A stretch of 49,896 nt of DNA from CALCKU01 sp964654665 (GTDB lineage Bacteria; Pseudomonadota; Alphaproteobacteria; Caulobacterales; Maricaulaceae). The stretch is taken from assembly GCA_964654665.1 (NCBI GenBank), contig CAZZKV010000022.1:1-49896 (forward strand). Reading direction: 5' to 3'. Shown here one piece after another: positions 43,422-49,896 of the stretch; the first letter of the stretch is position 1, and each line of letters begins with the position of its first letter. The position numbers were made by a program, and so were the translations under genes. The notes below the pieces were generated by a model. That model was given only the letters and a program-made list of their open reading frames with translations, ran no database searches and was not told where the DNA came from.

Positions 43422-44115
43422 AGGTCTCTCCTAAATATGTCCCGTTCCGTCCCAGTGACTGGTAACGTGTCTCTATCCTAACGAATAGGGTTAATGATCG
43501 GTTAACAAGGGCGGTTTTATGGGGGTTTGCGCGCTTTTCACCTGCGAGATTGCGGGAAGATAATGCTCTGTAAAATTCGTAAAATCGTCTCAAAAAATCA
43601 ATGACATTTTTCAAAGCTACTGCATTATGTACCTTAAACAATGCCTAAAAAAGGCTTTTGGTTTTTCATAAGTCTATTTCCAGCAATGCTGCCGATGCTT
43701 ATAAAACAGTATGATTTCAATCCTTTACAAATTCTTGTACCTTGAATGACATAAGCCGGACATGGTAAAGGCGTCATGGAGAGCTTTGCTAGATGCATTA
43801 TATCGCTCTTGCCAAATCAAGGTGTTTGTCGTCATGTGATCTGCAAGCCTAATGGGCGATATTATGCTGTCGGAAAATGTTTATTGTGTCCTTAAAATAG
43901 ACAGAATTATTGAAGAACTTTACTCTGCTTTCAGGGATTATATAGAGAAAAATGATTATTTGTTCTTAAATCTCGAATCATTGTCTTGGGTATTTCGGTC
44001 GTTTTTATGTAATTTTTGGCTCATTTTATGGGTTAATGCGATAGAGAGGGTGGATTGGAGCGGAAGATTGCGAAAGAGCCTTGCTTTTACGTCCATATTC
44101 CCTGTTTAAAGGCCT
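43422..44115. other. Intergenic region between HU and oxidoreductase genes
   Basis: A gap of about 690 nt. It must contain the HU promoter (minus) and the promoter of the oxidoreductase operon (plus); neither was resolved. A possible 85-codon reading frame at 43852-44109 has a hydrophobic middle but no ribosome-binding site or recognisable family, so I do not call it. No tRNA or strong hairpin was recognised. Confidence 0.5.
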
Positions 44116-45018
44116 GTGAAAACACAATTGCATATAGCGGTGATCGGGGCCGGAGTGTTCGGGAGTTATCATGCCCGGAAATTTGCCGCCCATCCGCGCG
44201 CAAAACTTGTCGGTATTTGCGATCGGGACGATGTGCGGGCGCAAGAGATTGCGCGGCACAATAAAACCCAAGCTTTTTCAAGTTTTGAGGCTATTCAAGA
44301 CAGGGTCGATGCTGTTGTGATTGCGGTGCCGGCCGTTCATCATGGTGATGTTGCTTTGCAGGCTTTGCGCGCCGGAAAACATGTATTAATCGAAAAACCC
44401 ATCGCTGCCACTCTATCCGGTGCCCGCGCGATTTGTACGGCGGCGAAAACAGCGGGAACGGTTTTGCAAATCGGGCATCAGGAACGGTTCGTTTTACGCG
44501 CCATAGGGGTATATGATGTTACGGATCGGCCTTTGGCGATACATACGCGGCGGTTCTCGCCTTATACGCCGCGCGGCACCGATGTTAGCGTTACGCTGGA
44601 TTTAATGGTTCATGATCTGGATATGGTTTTGTCTCTCATGGGGCCAGCCAGCGATATAAAGGGCGAAGCGCGGGCTGTATGCTCGGCCACGCCGGATATG
44701 GCCTATGGGATCGTCAATTTTACCAAAGGCCGCGCCCGTCTGGAGACCAGCCGCGTGGCTTTGACCAGCGAGCGAATTATGGATATTATATATCCGAAAG
44801 GCTCGGTGAAGATTGATTTTAACTTGAAAACAATCGATCATGATACGCCCTATAGGCTTAACCAAAATTATGCTGATGACCCGCAAGCCAAAGACGCATT
44901 GGGGGCGGCTGATGAGGCTTTTATCCGTGCATGTCTTGACGGAGATGCTATTCCAATAACAGGGGAGGATGGTCTGGCAGCTTTACAAGCCGCACTTACC
45001 ATTGATGGAACGATATGA
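44116..45018 (+). CDS. Gfo/Idh/MocA-family oxidoreductase
   Basis: NAD(P)-dependent dehydrogenase of unknown substrate. The 300-residue protein starts at GTG (44116) with AAAGG upstream. The Rossmann motif is IAVIGAGVFGSYHARKF (about 7-23), followed by DAVVIAVPAVHHGDVALQAL and the family-typical catalytic-lysine loop KHVLIEKPIA (about 91-100). The C-terminal part contains TLDLMVHDLDMVLSLMG, as in family members acting on sugars, inositol or UDP-sugar acids. Its stop overlaps the next ATG (ATGA), coupling it to the serine hydrolase. Some proteins of this shape act in sugar or cell-envelope metabolism. No substrate can be named. Confidence 0.87.
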   Translation: MKTQLHIAVIGAGVFGSYHARKFAAHPRAKLVGICDRDDVRAQEIARHNKTQAFSSFEAIQDRVDAVVIAVPAVHHGDVALQALRAGKHVLIEKPIAATLSGARAICTAAKTAGTVLQIGHQERFVLRAIGVYDVTDRPLAIHTRRFSPYTPRGTDVSVTLDLMVHDLDMVLSLMGPASDIKGEARAVCSATPDMAYGIVNFTKGRARLETSRVALTSERIMDIIYPKGSVKIDFNLKTIDHDTPYRLNQNYADDPQAKDALGAADEAFIRACLDGDAIPITGEDGLAALQAALTIDGTI

Positions 45019-46223
45019 AACGTGTTTTAAAATCGGCCGGTCTGATTGTTTTGCTTGGCATTATTCTTTTACTGGTTTTGAAATGGCCTCATATCCAGAG
45101 GTTGCGCGCCGTTAATAGCCTATTTGATGCGGATAAAATTACGTATAATTTTTCCAATATGGATAAAGCGTTTTTATATCAAACGCTGGATACCTCTGCC
45201 TTGCCCTATATGTGGGATACAGATATACGCCCCTTGCCCGCCGCAGTAACCATAGCAGGTAAAGACCGTAATTTTGCTACATTGCTCGCTGATTTAGAGA
45301 CCACAGGATTGGTTATCATCAAGGATGGCAAATTAATCCATGAGAGCTATTATAAAGGAACGGGCCCTGATGACCGGCGTATTAGCTGGTCTGTCGCAAA
45401 GTCTTTTATGTCGGGTCTTTACGGCGCGGCGCTGGAACGCGGGCAGGTGCAATCGCTAGATGATATGGTTGAAAGTTATGTCCCTGCGCTAAAGGGCTCG
45501 GCCTATGCGGGCGCGACTATTCGCAATGTTCTGAATATGGCCAGCGGTATTACCTATAATGAAGATTATATGGATCCTAAATCCGATATTAATGATATGG
45601 GCAAAATTCTGGCTCTTGGTGGATCGATGGATGATTACGCAGCGGGCCTAAAAGACAAAGATGTTCCAGCAGGGCAGCGTTGGCAATATGTTTCTATCGA
45701 TACCCATATCGCTGCGATGGTGTTGCGGGCGGCAACGGGCAAAAGTCTGCATCAACTTTTTAACGAGACTTACTCCGCCAATTTAGGTTTTGACCAAGCC
45801 CCTTACTACATGACAGATGGTAAGAATGTCGCCTTTGCGCTAGGCGGACTGAACCTGACCACACGGGATTACGCTAAATTTGGGCAGATGTTCCTCCAAG
45901 GCGGAAAATTTAACGGCAAGCAAGTCGTCCCCGCTGATTGGGTGGCCGCATCTACCGTGCATAGCGCCCCGACCTTGAGTGATCGGAATGTCGGCTATGG
46001 CTATCAATGGTGGATACCCATGCCACAAGAAGGGGTCAATAAAAGCGACTATATCGCCTCGGGAATTTATGGACAATATATCTATGTGAACCCGGCTAAA
46101 AATCTGGTCATCGCTAAAAACGCCGCTGACCGGAACTTCGCACAGCCCCAAGAGGGCTATAGCCATTCCATGAATGTCAATATCGATATGTTCCGCAGTC
46201 TGGCCGATTATTACGCAAAATAG
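45015..46223 (+). CDS. Beta-lactamase-fold serine hydrolase (class C type)
   Basis: The 402-residue protein has an N-terminal transmembrane anchor or uncleaved signal (about 7-24, AGLIVLLGIILLLVLKW). The penicillin-binding fold has SxxK in SWSVAKSFMSG (Ser-Val-Ala-Lys, about 133-136), a YxS-type second motif in QWQYVSID-like WQYVSIDTH and a late VGYGYQWWIP block. These resemble 6-aminohexanoate-hydrolase and EstB-like esterases rather than true beta-lactamases. It faces the periplasm. It is translationally coupled to the oxidoreductase and converges with the channel gene. Substrate is unknown. Resistance to beta-lactams should not be assumed. Confidence 0.85.
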   Translation: MKRVLKSAGLIVLLGIILLLVLKWPHIQRLRAVNSLFDADKITYNFSNMDKAFLYQTLDTSALPYMWDTDIRPLPAAVTIAGKDRNFATLLADLETTGLVIIKDGKLIHESYYKGTGPDDRRISWSVAKSFMSGLYGAALERGQVQSLDDMVESYVPALKGSAYAGATIRNVLNMASGITYNEDYMDPKSDINDMGKILALGGSMDDYAAGLKDKDVPAGQRWQYVSIDTHIAAMVLRAATGKSLHQLFNETYSANLGFDQAPYYMTDGKNVAFALGGLNLTTRDYAKFGQMFLQGGKFNGKQVVPADWVAASTVHSAPTLSDRNVGYGYQWWIPMPQEGVNKSDYIASGIYGQYIYVNPAKNLVIAKNAADRNFAQPQEGYSHSMNVNIDMFRSLADYYAK

Positions 46224-46234
46224 GGCGGGTGAGA

Positions 46235-48004
46235 TTAAGCTTCTTTATGTACGACTAATTGCGGAAACGGGATTTCCCAATTATTTTCGAGGCAAGCGTC
46301 AATTGTGCCATTGGTAATATCAGTTTGAATTTTTTCCCAATGCGCACCTTGGCCAGGGCCAATATCGATCAAGATTTTGAAATCCAGAGAGGAACTGCCC
46401 AGATCCATTAATCGGGTGTCTATATCCTGAATAGCGGCTTCGCCAATACGGGCGGTTACACGTTTACCTACGGCTGCGGTTAGGGCTATGGGAATGTCGC
46501 TTGCTGCCAGTGCGAGATGTTTATACGAGAGTCCGATGGTATGGGAACGACGATAACCGTCTGACAGATTCTCGAATAATGTACCCAAAAACTCTTCAAC
46601 CGGGACAAAATCTTCAGACCCGCCGGGGCGCCGGATGATCACATGTTCAGGGGTTTGGTTCATGACTTCATAATGTTTATCGCCTCGGACGATCCAATCG
46701 CCAACATCTGTCGGGAACCAGGTTTCGCCCTCGACAACGGGACGGGAATGCATCGCAATCATCTCGCGGACAGGGAAAATGAGCGAGCCGCCATTGAGTG
46801 CTGGATTAACCAGTTTTGAATACATGGATAGCCGGTCAATCCGATAAGGAATACCGTTGATGATTGTCCGTTCGCCTTCGCGAACAGACCCGAGATTAAG
46901 TAACACACGTGTTTCTTCAAGGAGTGTCGGTAGAGCCCGAACAAATGACCATGAAATAGCCAGTGCCAATAACAGGCTCATGGCGAGCATGAGCCAATCA
47001 TGGCGTATATTGAAAATAGTAATAGCAATCATCAAGGCACCAATGACGCCAATCATGGAGATCATCATACCGATAATTCGGATCGGGGCAGATAAAATAC
47101 CAGTGCGCCGTGTACGGTAGAAATGAGTCAGGCCCATACGCAGCATTTGGCACAGGATCAGAAAACCAATACCAGAGCCCAATGCAAGCAATAGGCTTGC
47201 GCCTCGGTTCAGGACAAATCCGCCAAAATCTTCCGCAAATTCGGCAAAGGTACTTCCTTTAGCGCGATTAGCAGCTTCCAGTTGCTCGTCTAAAGCATGA
47301 CCAAGGTCGATAGATTCCTGCAAACGCGTTTCCCAGAGTGTTTGATAATTATCCAATTGTTCCTGAAGGTCTTGGGGATATTGCGTTGTTTCATCTGTGA
47401 ATTGGGCGATATGGTCCAATGTTGTTTTCGCCACCTCTTGTTTGCGTTTTGTCCGGCTTGAGAGTTGGCGCAGTTCTTCCATGCGGCGGGATGGTTCCGT
47501 TGCGCGTTCGAGTGAAACGATTAGCGGCTGAAATATACGGCCGATCTCTGTGCCAAGGTCAAAGTTCTCGGCTTCGGTTTGTTCTTTGCCAATTTCCGTA
47601 TATTCCCGTGACTGGAGGCCGAGAACAACGATTTCAATTTCCTCGCCCACCTGTGCCACTTCTTGCGTAAGCATATCAATCTCGGCTTGCATGGCTGGAT
47701 GTTCTGTTTCGTCTTTTGTCTGGTCTAGGTCATTAGCCAATGCGCTCAGCCGTTTTTGTCGGCTCTCTAATGTTTCGCTTAAAGAGAGTAAAGATTTGCG
47801 AAGCTGTTGTTCGGTTTCGCGTTGACCTTGTATTTGCGCCGCTTCGGTTTGGGTCGGCGGGTTTGCTGTTGAGTTTTGGGGTGCAGCGCTTTGGGCCAAA
47901 CTGGTCTGAGAGAATAAAATAAAAACCAACCCGGCGAATAGGCGCATGAATCGGTGTGCGGTGATGCATTCAAACCCGTATCGTTCTAATCTGGAATACC
48001 CCAT
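46235..48004 (-). CDS. MscS-family mechanosensitive channel with periplasmic coiled-coil domain
   Basis: The 589-residue protein has an N-terminal signal (MRLFAGLVFILFSQTSLAQ, starting at residue 20, so the Met at 47947 may be the real start). A long helical, coiled-coil periplasmic region (about 45-255) follows. Two or three transmembrane segments (about 270-375) carry Gly/Ala-rich helices, and an MscS-type beta domain and C-terminal alpha/beta domain follow (DVGDWIVRGD, SEDFVPVEEF, TARIGEAAIQDIDTRLM). It is larger than MscS (286) and smaller than MscK (1120). A role in osmotic release is likely, but gating is unproven. Confidence 0.82.
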   Translation of the reverse strand: MGYSRLERYGFECITAHRFMRLFAGLVFILFSQTSLAQSAAPQNSTANPPTQTEAAQIQGQRETEQQLRKSLLSLSETLESRQKRLSALANDLDQTKDETEHPAMQAEIDMLTQEVAQVGEEIEIVVLGLQSREYTEIGKEQTEAENFDLGTEIGRIFQPLIVSLERATEPSRRMEELRQLSSRTKRKQEVAKTTLDHIAQFTDETTQYPQDLQEQLDNYQTLWETRLQESIDLGHALDEQLEAANRAKGSTFAEFAEDFGGFVLNRGASLLLALGSGIGFLILCQMLRMGLTHFYRTRRTGILSAPIRIIGMMISMIGVIGALMIAITIFNIRHDWLMLAMSLLLALAISWSFVRALPTLLEETRVLLNLGSVREGERTIINGIPYRIDRLSMYSKLVNPALNGGSLIFPVREMIAMHSRPVVEGETWFPTDVGDWIVRGDKHYEVMNQTPEHVIIRRPGGSEDFVPVEEFLGTLFENLSDGYRRSHTIGLSYKHLALAASDIPIALTAAVGKRVTARIGEAAIQDIDTRLMDLGSSSLDFKILIDIGPGQGAHWEKIQTDITNGTIDACLENNWEIPFPQLVVHKEA

Positions 48005-48545
48005 AATCAGCCCTTTTTATAAACTTGGGTAATAGGAAGCGTTCAAAGCGTCAATAGAATGGATAGCGTTGCCTCGGAGGACGGTGACGACATCGTCCAA
48101 TTGGTATCACTCAGCGATATCGCCCTATATATCACCCATATTGGTTATTGCGCGCCAGAAAACGGCCTGATGTTCTGCCCGCTTTTACATTTTACGTCTT
48201 ACTCTTGACAGATATTATTCCTTATTAAGGTCATAGCCAAAATGACCCGTAGCAGGAAATATATTTTATAACCGTGCCTACAGCCGCCCCTTGAGCGGGT
48301 TTTATCGCTACAGTCTATGATAGGCATTTGGCGGGAATTGTCCTGCCAGATAAGGGAGAGCTGCGCGATTATCGCGTAATAGCCTATATTTATTCTTCAC
48401 TTTCTCATTCTATTTTCAATTTGACAGGTCTTTTAATGTCTGAACGTATAGAGGCTTTATTATAAAAATAAATAAGAATGAATTGTTGGATTTGCTGTAG
48501 GGGAAGATGGACTTGTTGGCCGATCCAATTAATAAGGTGATTTCT
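48005..48545. other. Gene-poor region upstream of a small membrane ORF
   Basis: I see no recognisable gene. TTGACA-like hexamers occur at 48205 and 48421, the latter followed by GTATAG after 19 nt, a weak candidate promoter for the small frame at 48546. A 49-codon frame at 48059-48208 has no family signature. Confidence 0.35.
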
Positions 48546-48737
48546 ATGAAGACGAAGCGGTCTAAACTACTTGTGCTCAACCCTTTAATATCTTCGCTTA
48601 TGATTATAGCTCATTATTATTTGGTTTATTATAACGAGATTGTTGAAAATGGACTCCTCGCCTTTATTGTTTTCATAGCTATTGTTACGATAGCTATGAC
48701 CTCCGCTTTTTGTATAAAACGAAACGTTAAAACCTAA
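48546..48737 (+). CDS. Possible small membrane protein
   Basis: From ATG 48546 (with AAGGTG 6 nt upstream) a 63-residue protein is encoded: a basic N-terminus MKTKRSK, two hydrophobic helices (about 8-24 and 31-53) and a basic end CIKRNVKT. This is the topology of small two-helix membrane proteins. A longer start at 48507 adds 13 residues. A hairpin with a short T-run (48755-48781) follows. No family is recognised. Support is the ribosome-binding site, the helix pattern and the terminator only. Confidence 0.45.
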   Translation: MKTKRSKLLVLNPLISSLMIIAHYYLVYYNEIVENGLLAFIVFIAIVTIAMTSAFCIKRNVKT

Positions 48738-48754
48738 GAGGCCCCTCTCTCTAT

Positions 48755-48781
48755 AAATAGCGTCTTATGGGCGCTATTTTC
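48755..48781 (+). terminator. Hairpin terminator after the small membrane ORF
   Basis: AAATAGCG/CGCTATTT forms an 8-bp stem with a 9-nt loop, followed by TT and C. Confidence 0.5.
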
Positions 48782-48843
48782 GATGTTTAGGCTATTGATC
48801 CCGAGAGTGCTATATAAAGCTATTGATGGGTTCATTTATCGCG

Positions 48844-48889
48844 AAGGGCTGCAGGCCCTGTGAATTTGATCGGGTTTATTGCAGCCCTT
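48844..48889. repeat. RNA-like hairpin element 1
   Basis: AAGGGCTGC (48844-48852) and GCAGCCCTT (48881-48889) form a perfect 9-bp inverted repeat enclosing GGCCCTGT and GGTTTAT. A related unit occurs about 310 nt downstream. Confidence 0.4.
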
Positions 48890-48928
48890 ATGAATGCGGG
48901 CCGATAAAAATAAGGACCTCCATATGAC

Positions 48929-49126
48929 TTGGAAACAATATATATTATTTTTATCTTGAATGGATGTGTCGCTATTTACTGTCTGGTAATCCATTATGTT
49001 ATTACTAAAATGTGGCACCCTGATGTAATATCGTTTAAAGCGGAAATGCTGTTATTTTTAAATGTCTATTTGTTTGCTTTTATAAATGTTATTTATATTC
49101 AGCTCATCGTAAAACCTAAAAAATAA
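48929..49126 (+). CDS. Possible small membrane protein (TTG start), doubtful
   Basis: The 65-residue frame is strongly hydrophobic with two helices (about 3-25 and 40-60) and ends VKPKK. It would need a TTG start. An AAGGA lies 13-17 nt upstream, nearer to an ATG at 48924 in a different frame that stops after 11 codons. Either the TTG frame is real or a frameshift has broken the gene. It sits between the two hairpin elements. No family is recognised. Confidence 0.3.
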   Translation: METIYIIFILNGCVAIYCLVIHYVITKMWHPDVISFKAEMLLFLNVYLFAFINVIYIQLIVKPKK

Positions 49127-49156
49127 TACAGGTGCGATCCGCGCCGTTGATATAAT

Positions 49157-49197
49157 GGCTGGGCCCTGTAATAAGGTTTATCTAAGGGCGTGCAGCC
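49157..49197. repeat. RNA-like hairpin element 2
   Basis: GGCTG (49157-49161) and CAGCC (49193-49197) pair around GGCCCTGT and GGTTTAT. These are the same internal words, in the same order, as in element 1, but the stem sequence differs. Confidence 0.35.
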
Positions 49198-49262
49198 GAT
49201 GTTATGAGTTTTAATCTCAAATCCTACTTGCTGCTTAGGGGCTGCGGGCTTACACCATTTTT

Positions 49263-49896
49263 ATGACGACACTGCTTAAAATCGCTTCCGCCCAACTTAA
49301 TCCACATGTTGGGGCGTTGGCCGCGAACATGGACAAAGCACGCGATGCCTATGTGCGGGCCAAGGCTGATGGAGCGGATATTTTAGTGCTGCCGGAGCAA
49401 TTTGTCATTGGCTATCCGGCGGAGGATTTAGTGCTTAAGCCTGCGGCGGTGGCCGATTGTAAGATCCATGCGGAAAGCTTTGCCAAACTCACTAAAGGCG
49501 GGCCGGCTGTGGTGTTTAACCTGCCGTGGATGGAGGGCGGTAAACTTTATAATGCGGTGCTGTTTATGCGAGATGGTGCGATTACAGATATACGGTTGAA
49601 ACATCATTTGCCCAATTACGGCGTGTTTGATGAGGCGCGCATTTTTGCGCGAGGGCCTTTGCCGGAACCGATAGACTTTAAAGGTATCACCATTGGTCTG
49701 CCGATTTGCGAAGATTTGTGGCAACCGGGCGTGGCGAGCCATCTGGCCGATAGAGGTGCAGAAATTCTTATCTCGCCTAATGGTTCGCCGTGGCGGCGCA
49801 CGGCTTTATCCGAGCGTGTCGAAGCGTTGGGCGAGAAGGTGCATAATGAAGGCTTGCCGCTGATTTACGTCAACCAGATTGGCGGGCAGGATGAGT
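49263..49896 (+). CDS. nadE: Glutamine-dependent NAD+ synthetase (5' part, cut by window end)
   Basis: Last step of NAD synthesis: amidates nicotinic acid adenine dinucleotide using glutamine. Translating from ATG 49263 gives MTTLLKIASAQLNPHVGALA and about 211 residues before the sequence ends. This is the N-terminal nitrilase-type glutaminase domain. Its catalytic triad is visible: Glu in VLPEQFVIGYPAEDL, Lys in LKHHLPNYGVFDEAR and Cys in GLPICEDLWQPGV. LISPNGSPWRR and LIYVNQIGGQDE are also typical. The synthetase domain must follow beyond the window, and full enzymes of this type are usually 540-680 residues. The gene-poor stretch upstream shows no operon partner. Confidence 0.93.
   Translation, partial: MTTLLKIASAQLNPHVGALAANMDKARDAYVRAKADGADILVLPEQFVIGYPAEDLVLKPAAVADCKIHAESFAKLTKGGPAVVFNLPWMEGGKLYNAVLFMRDGAITDIRLKHHLPNYGVFDEARIFARGPLPEPIDFKGITIGLPICEDLWQPGVASHLADRGAEILISPNGSPWRRTALSERVEALGEKVHNEGLPLIYVNQIGGQDE

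Noticed and set aside
43852..44109. 85-codon plus-strand frame before the oxidoreductase
   Set aside because: No ribosome-binding site or family match, and a composition unlike neighbouring genes. Kept only as a note in the intergenic entry.
48059..48208. 49-codon plus-strand frame
   Set aside because: No usable ribosome-binding site at proper distance and no recognisable features.

Overview
The window looks like chromosome from a marine alphaproteobacterium of the Hyphomonadaceae/Maricaulaceae type (stalked or budding Caulobacterales relatives of moderate GC, such as the algae-associated Litorimonas/Algimonas group). This placement is an inference. It rests on a Caulobacter-type TonB receptor, a DUF2066–HdaA neighbourhood, a bactofilin gene overlapping an M23 peptidase gene, a class II DAHP synthase, a fused CysNC and the general protein sequence style. 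No phage, transposon, CRISPR array or rRNA was seen.

Layout. (1) 1-667: two same-strand 5' exons of tRNA-Leu(UAA). Each breaks between U34 and A35, and one is followed by a recognisable but apparently damaged group I intron core. (2) 755-15285: a sugar locus made of galT-galK-galE (minus strand), a GlpR-type regulator, glycerol-3-phosphate dehydrogenase, a TonB-dependent receptor, a GH36 alpha-galactosidase, a GH42 beta-galactosidase and a sodium/sugar symporter. GlpR-like TTCG...CGAA sites lie in front of galT, glpR and glpD, and an 18-bp LacI-type palindrome lies in front of the receptor. Together these could strip alpha- and beta-linked galactose from a glycerol-containing galactoside and feed both galactose and glycerol into metabolism. 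(3) 15287-19360: sulfate activation (cysD, cysNC, DHH phosphoesterase) behind paired TGGGA-N4-TCCCA palindromes. CysD carries an extra N-terminal helix-turn-helix-like domain. (4) 19364-24528: DsbA-like protein, M48 peptidase and RNase E, all minus strand.

(5) 24919-30411: amidase, PBP1A and release factor 2, the last with the classical +1 frameshift. (6) 30478-33546 (minus): bactofilin, M23 peptidase, DUF455 protein and peroxiredoxin. (7) 33639-39690 (plus): a YhdP/AsmA-like envelope protein, an alpha/beta hydrolase, a DUF2066 protein and HdaA. (8) 39710-43421: pseudouridine synthase, RNase D, class II DAHP synthase and HU. (9) 44116-48004: oxidoreductase, serine hydrolase and a MscS-type channel. 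(10) 48005-49262: a gene-poor stretch with two possible small membrane proteins and paired RNA-like hairpins. (11) From 49263: the start of NAD+ synthetase, cut by the window end.

The strongest leads are the combined galactoside/glycerol locus under a shared GlpR-like operator, the tRNA-Leu(UAA) intron duplication, and the cys operon, whose first gene is fused to a DNA-binding-like domain and whose last gene is a plausible PAP phosphatase. Several gene pairs are coupled by TAATG or ATGA overlaps (galT/galK, GH36/GH42, cysD/cysNC, cysNC/DHH, rnd/rluA-like, oxidoreductase/serine hydrolase).
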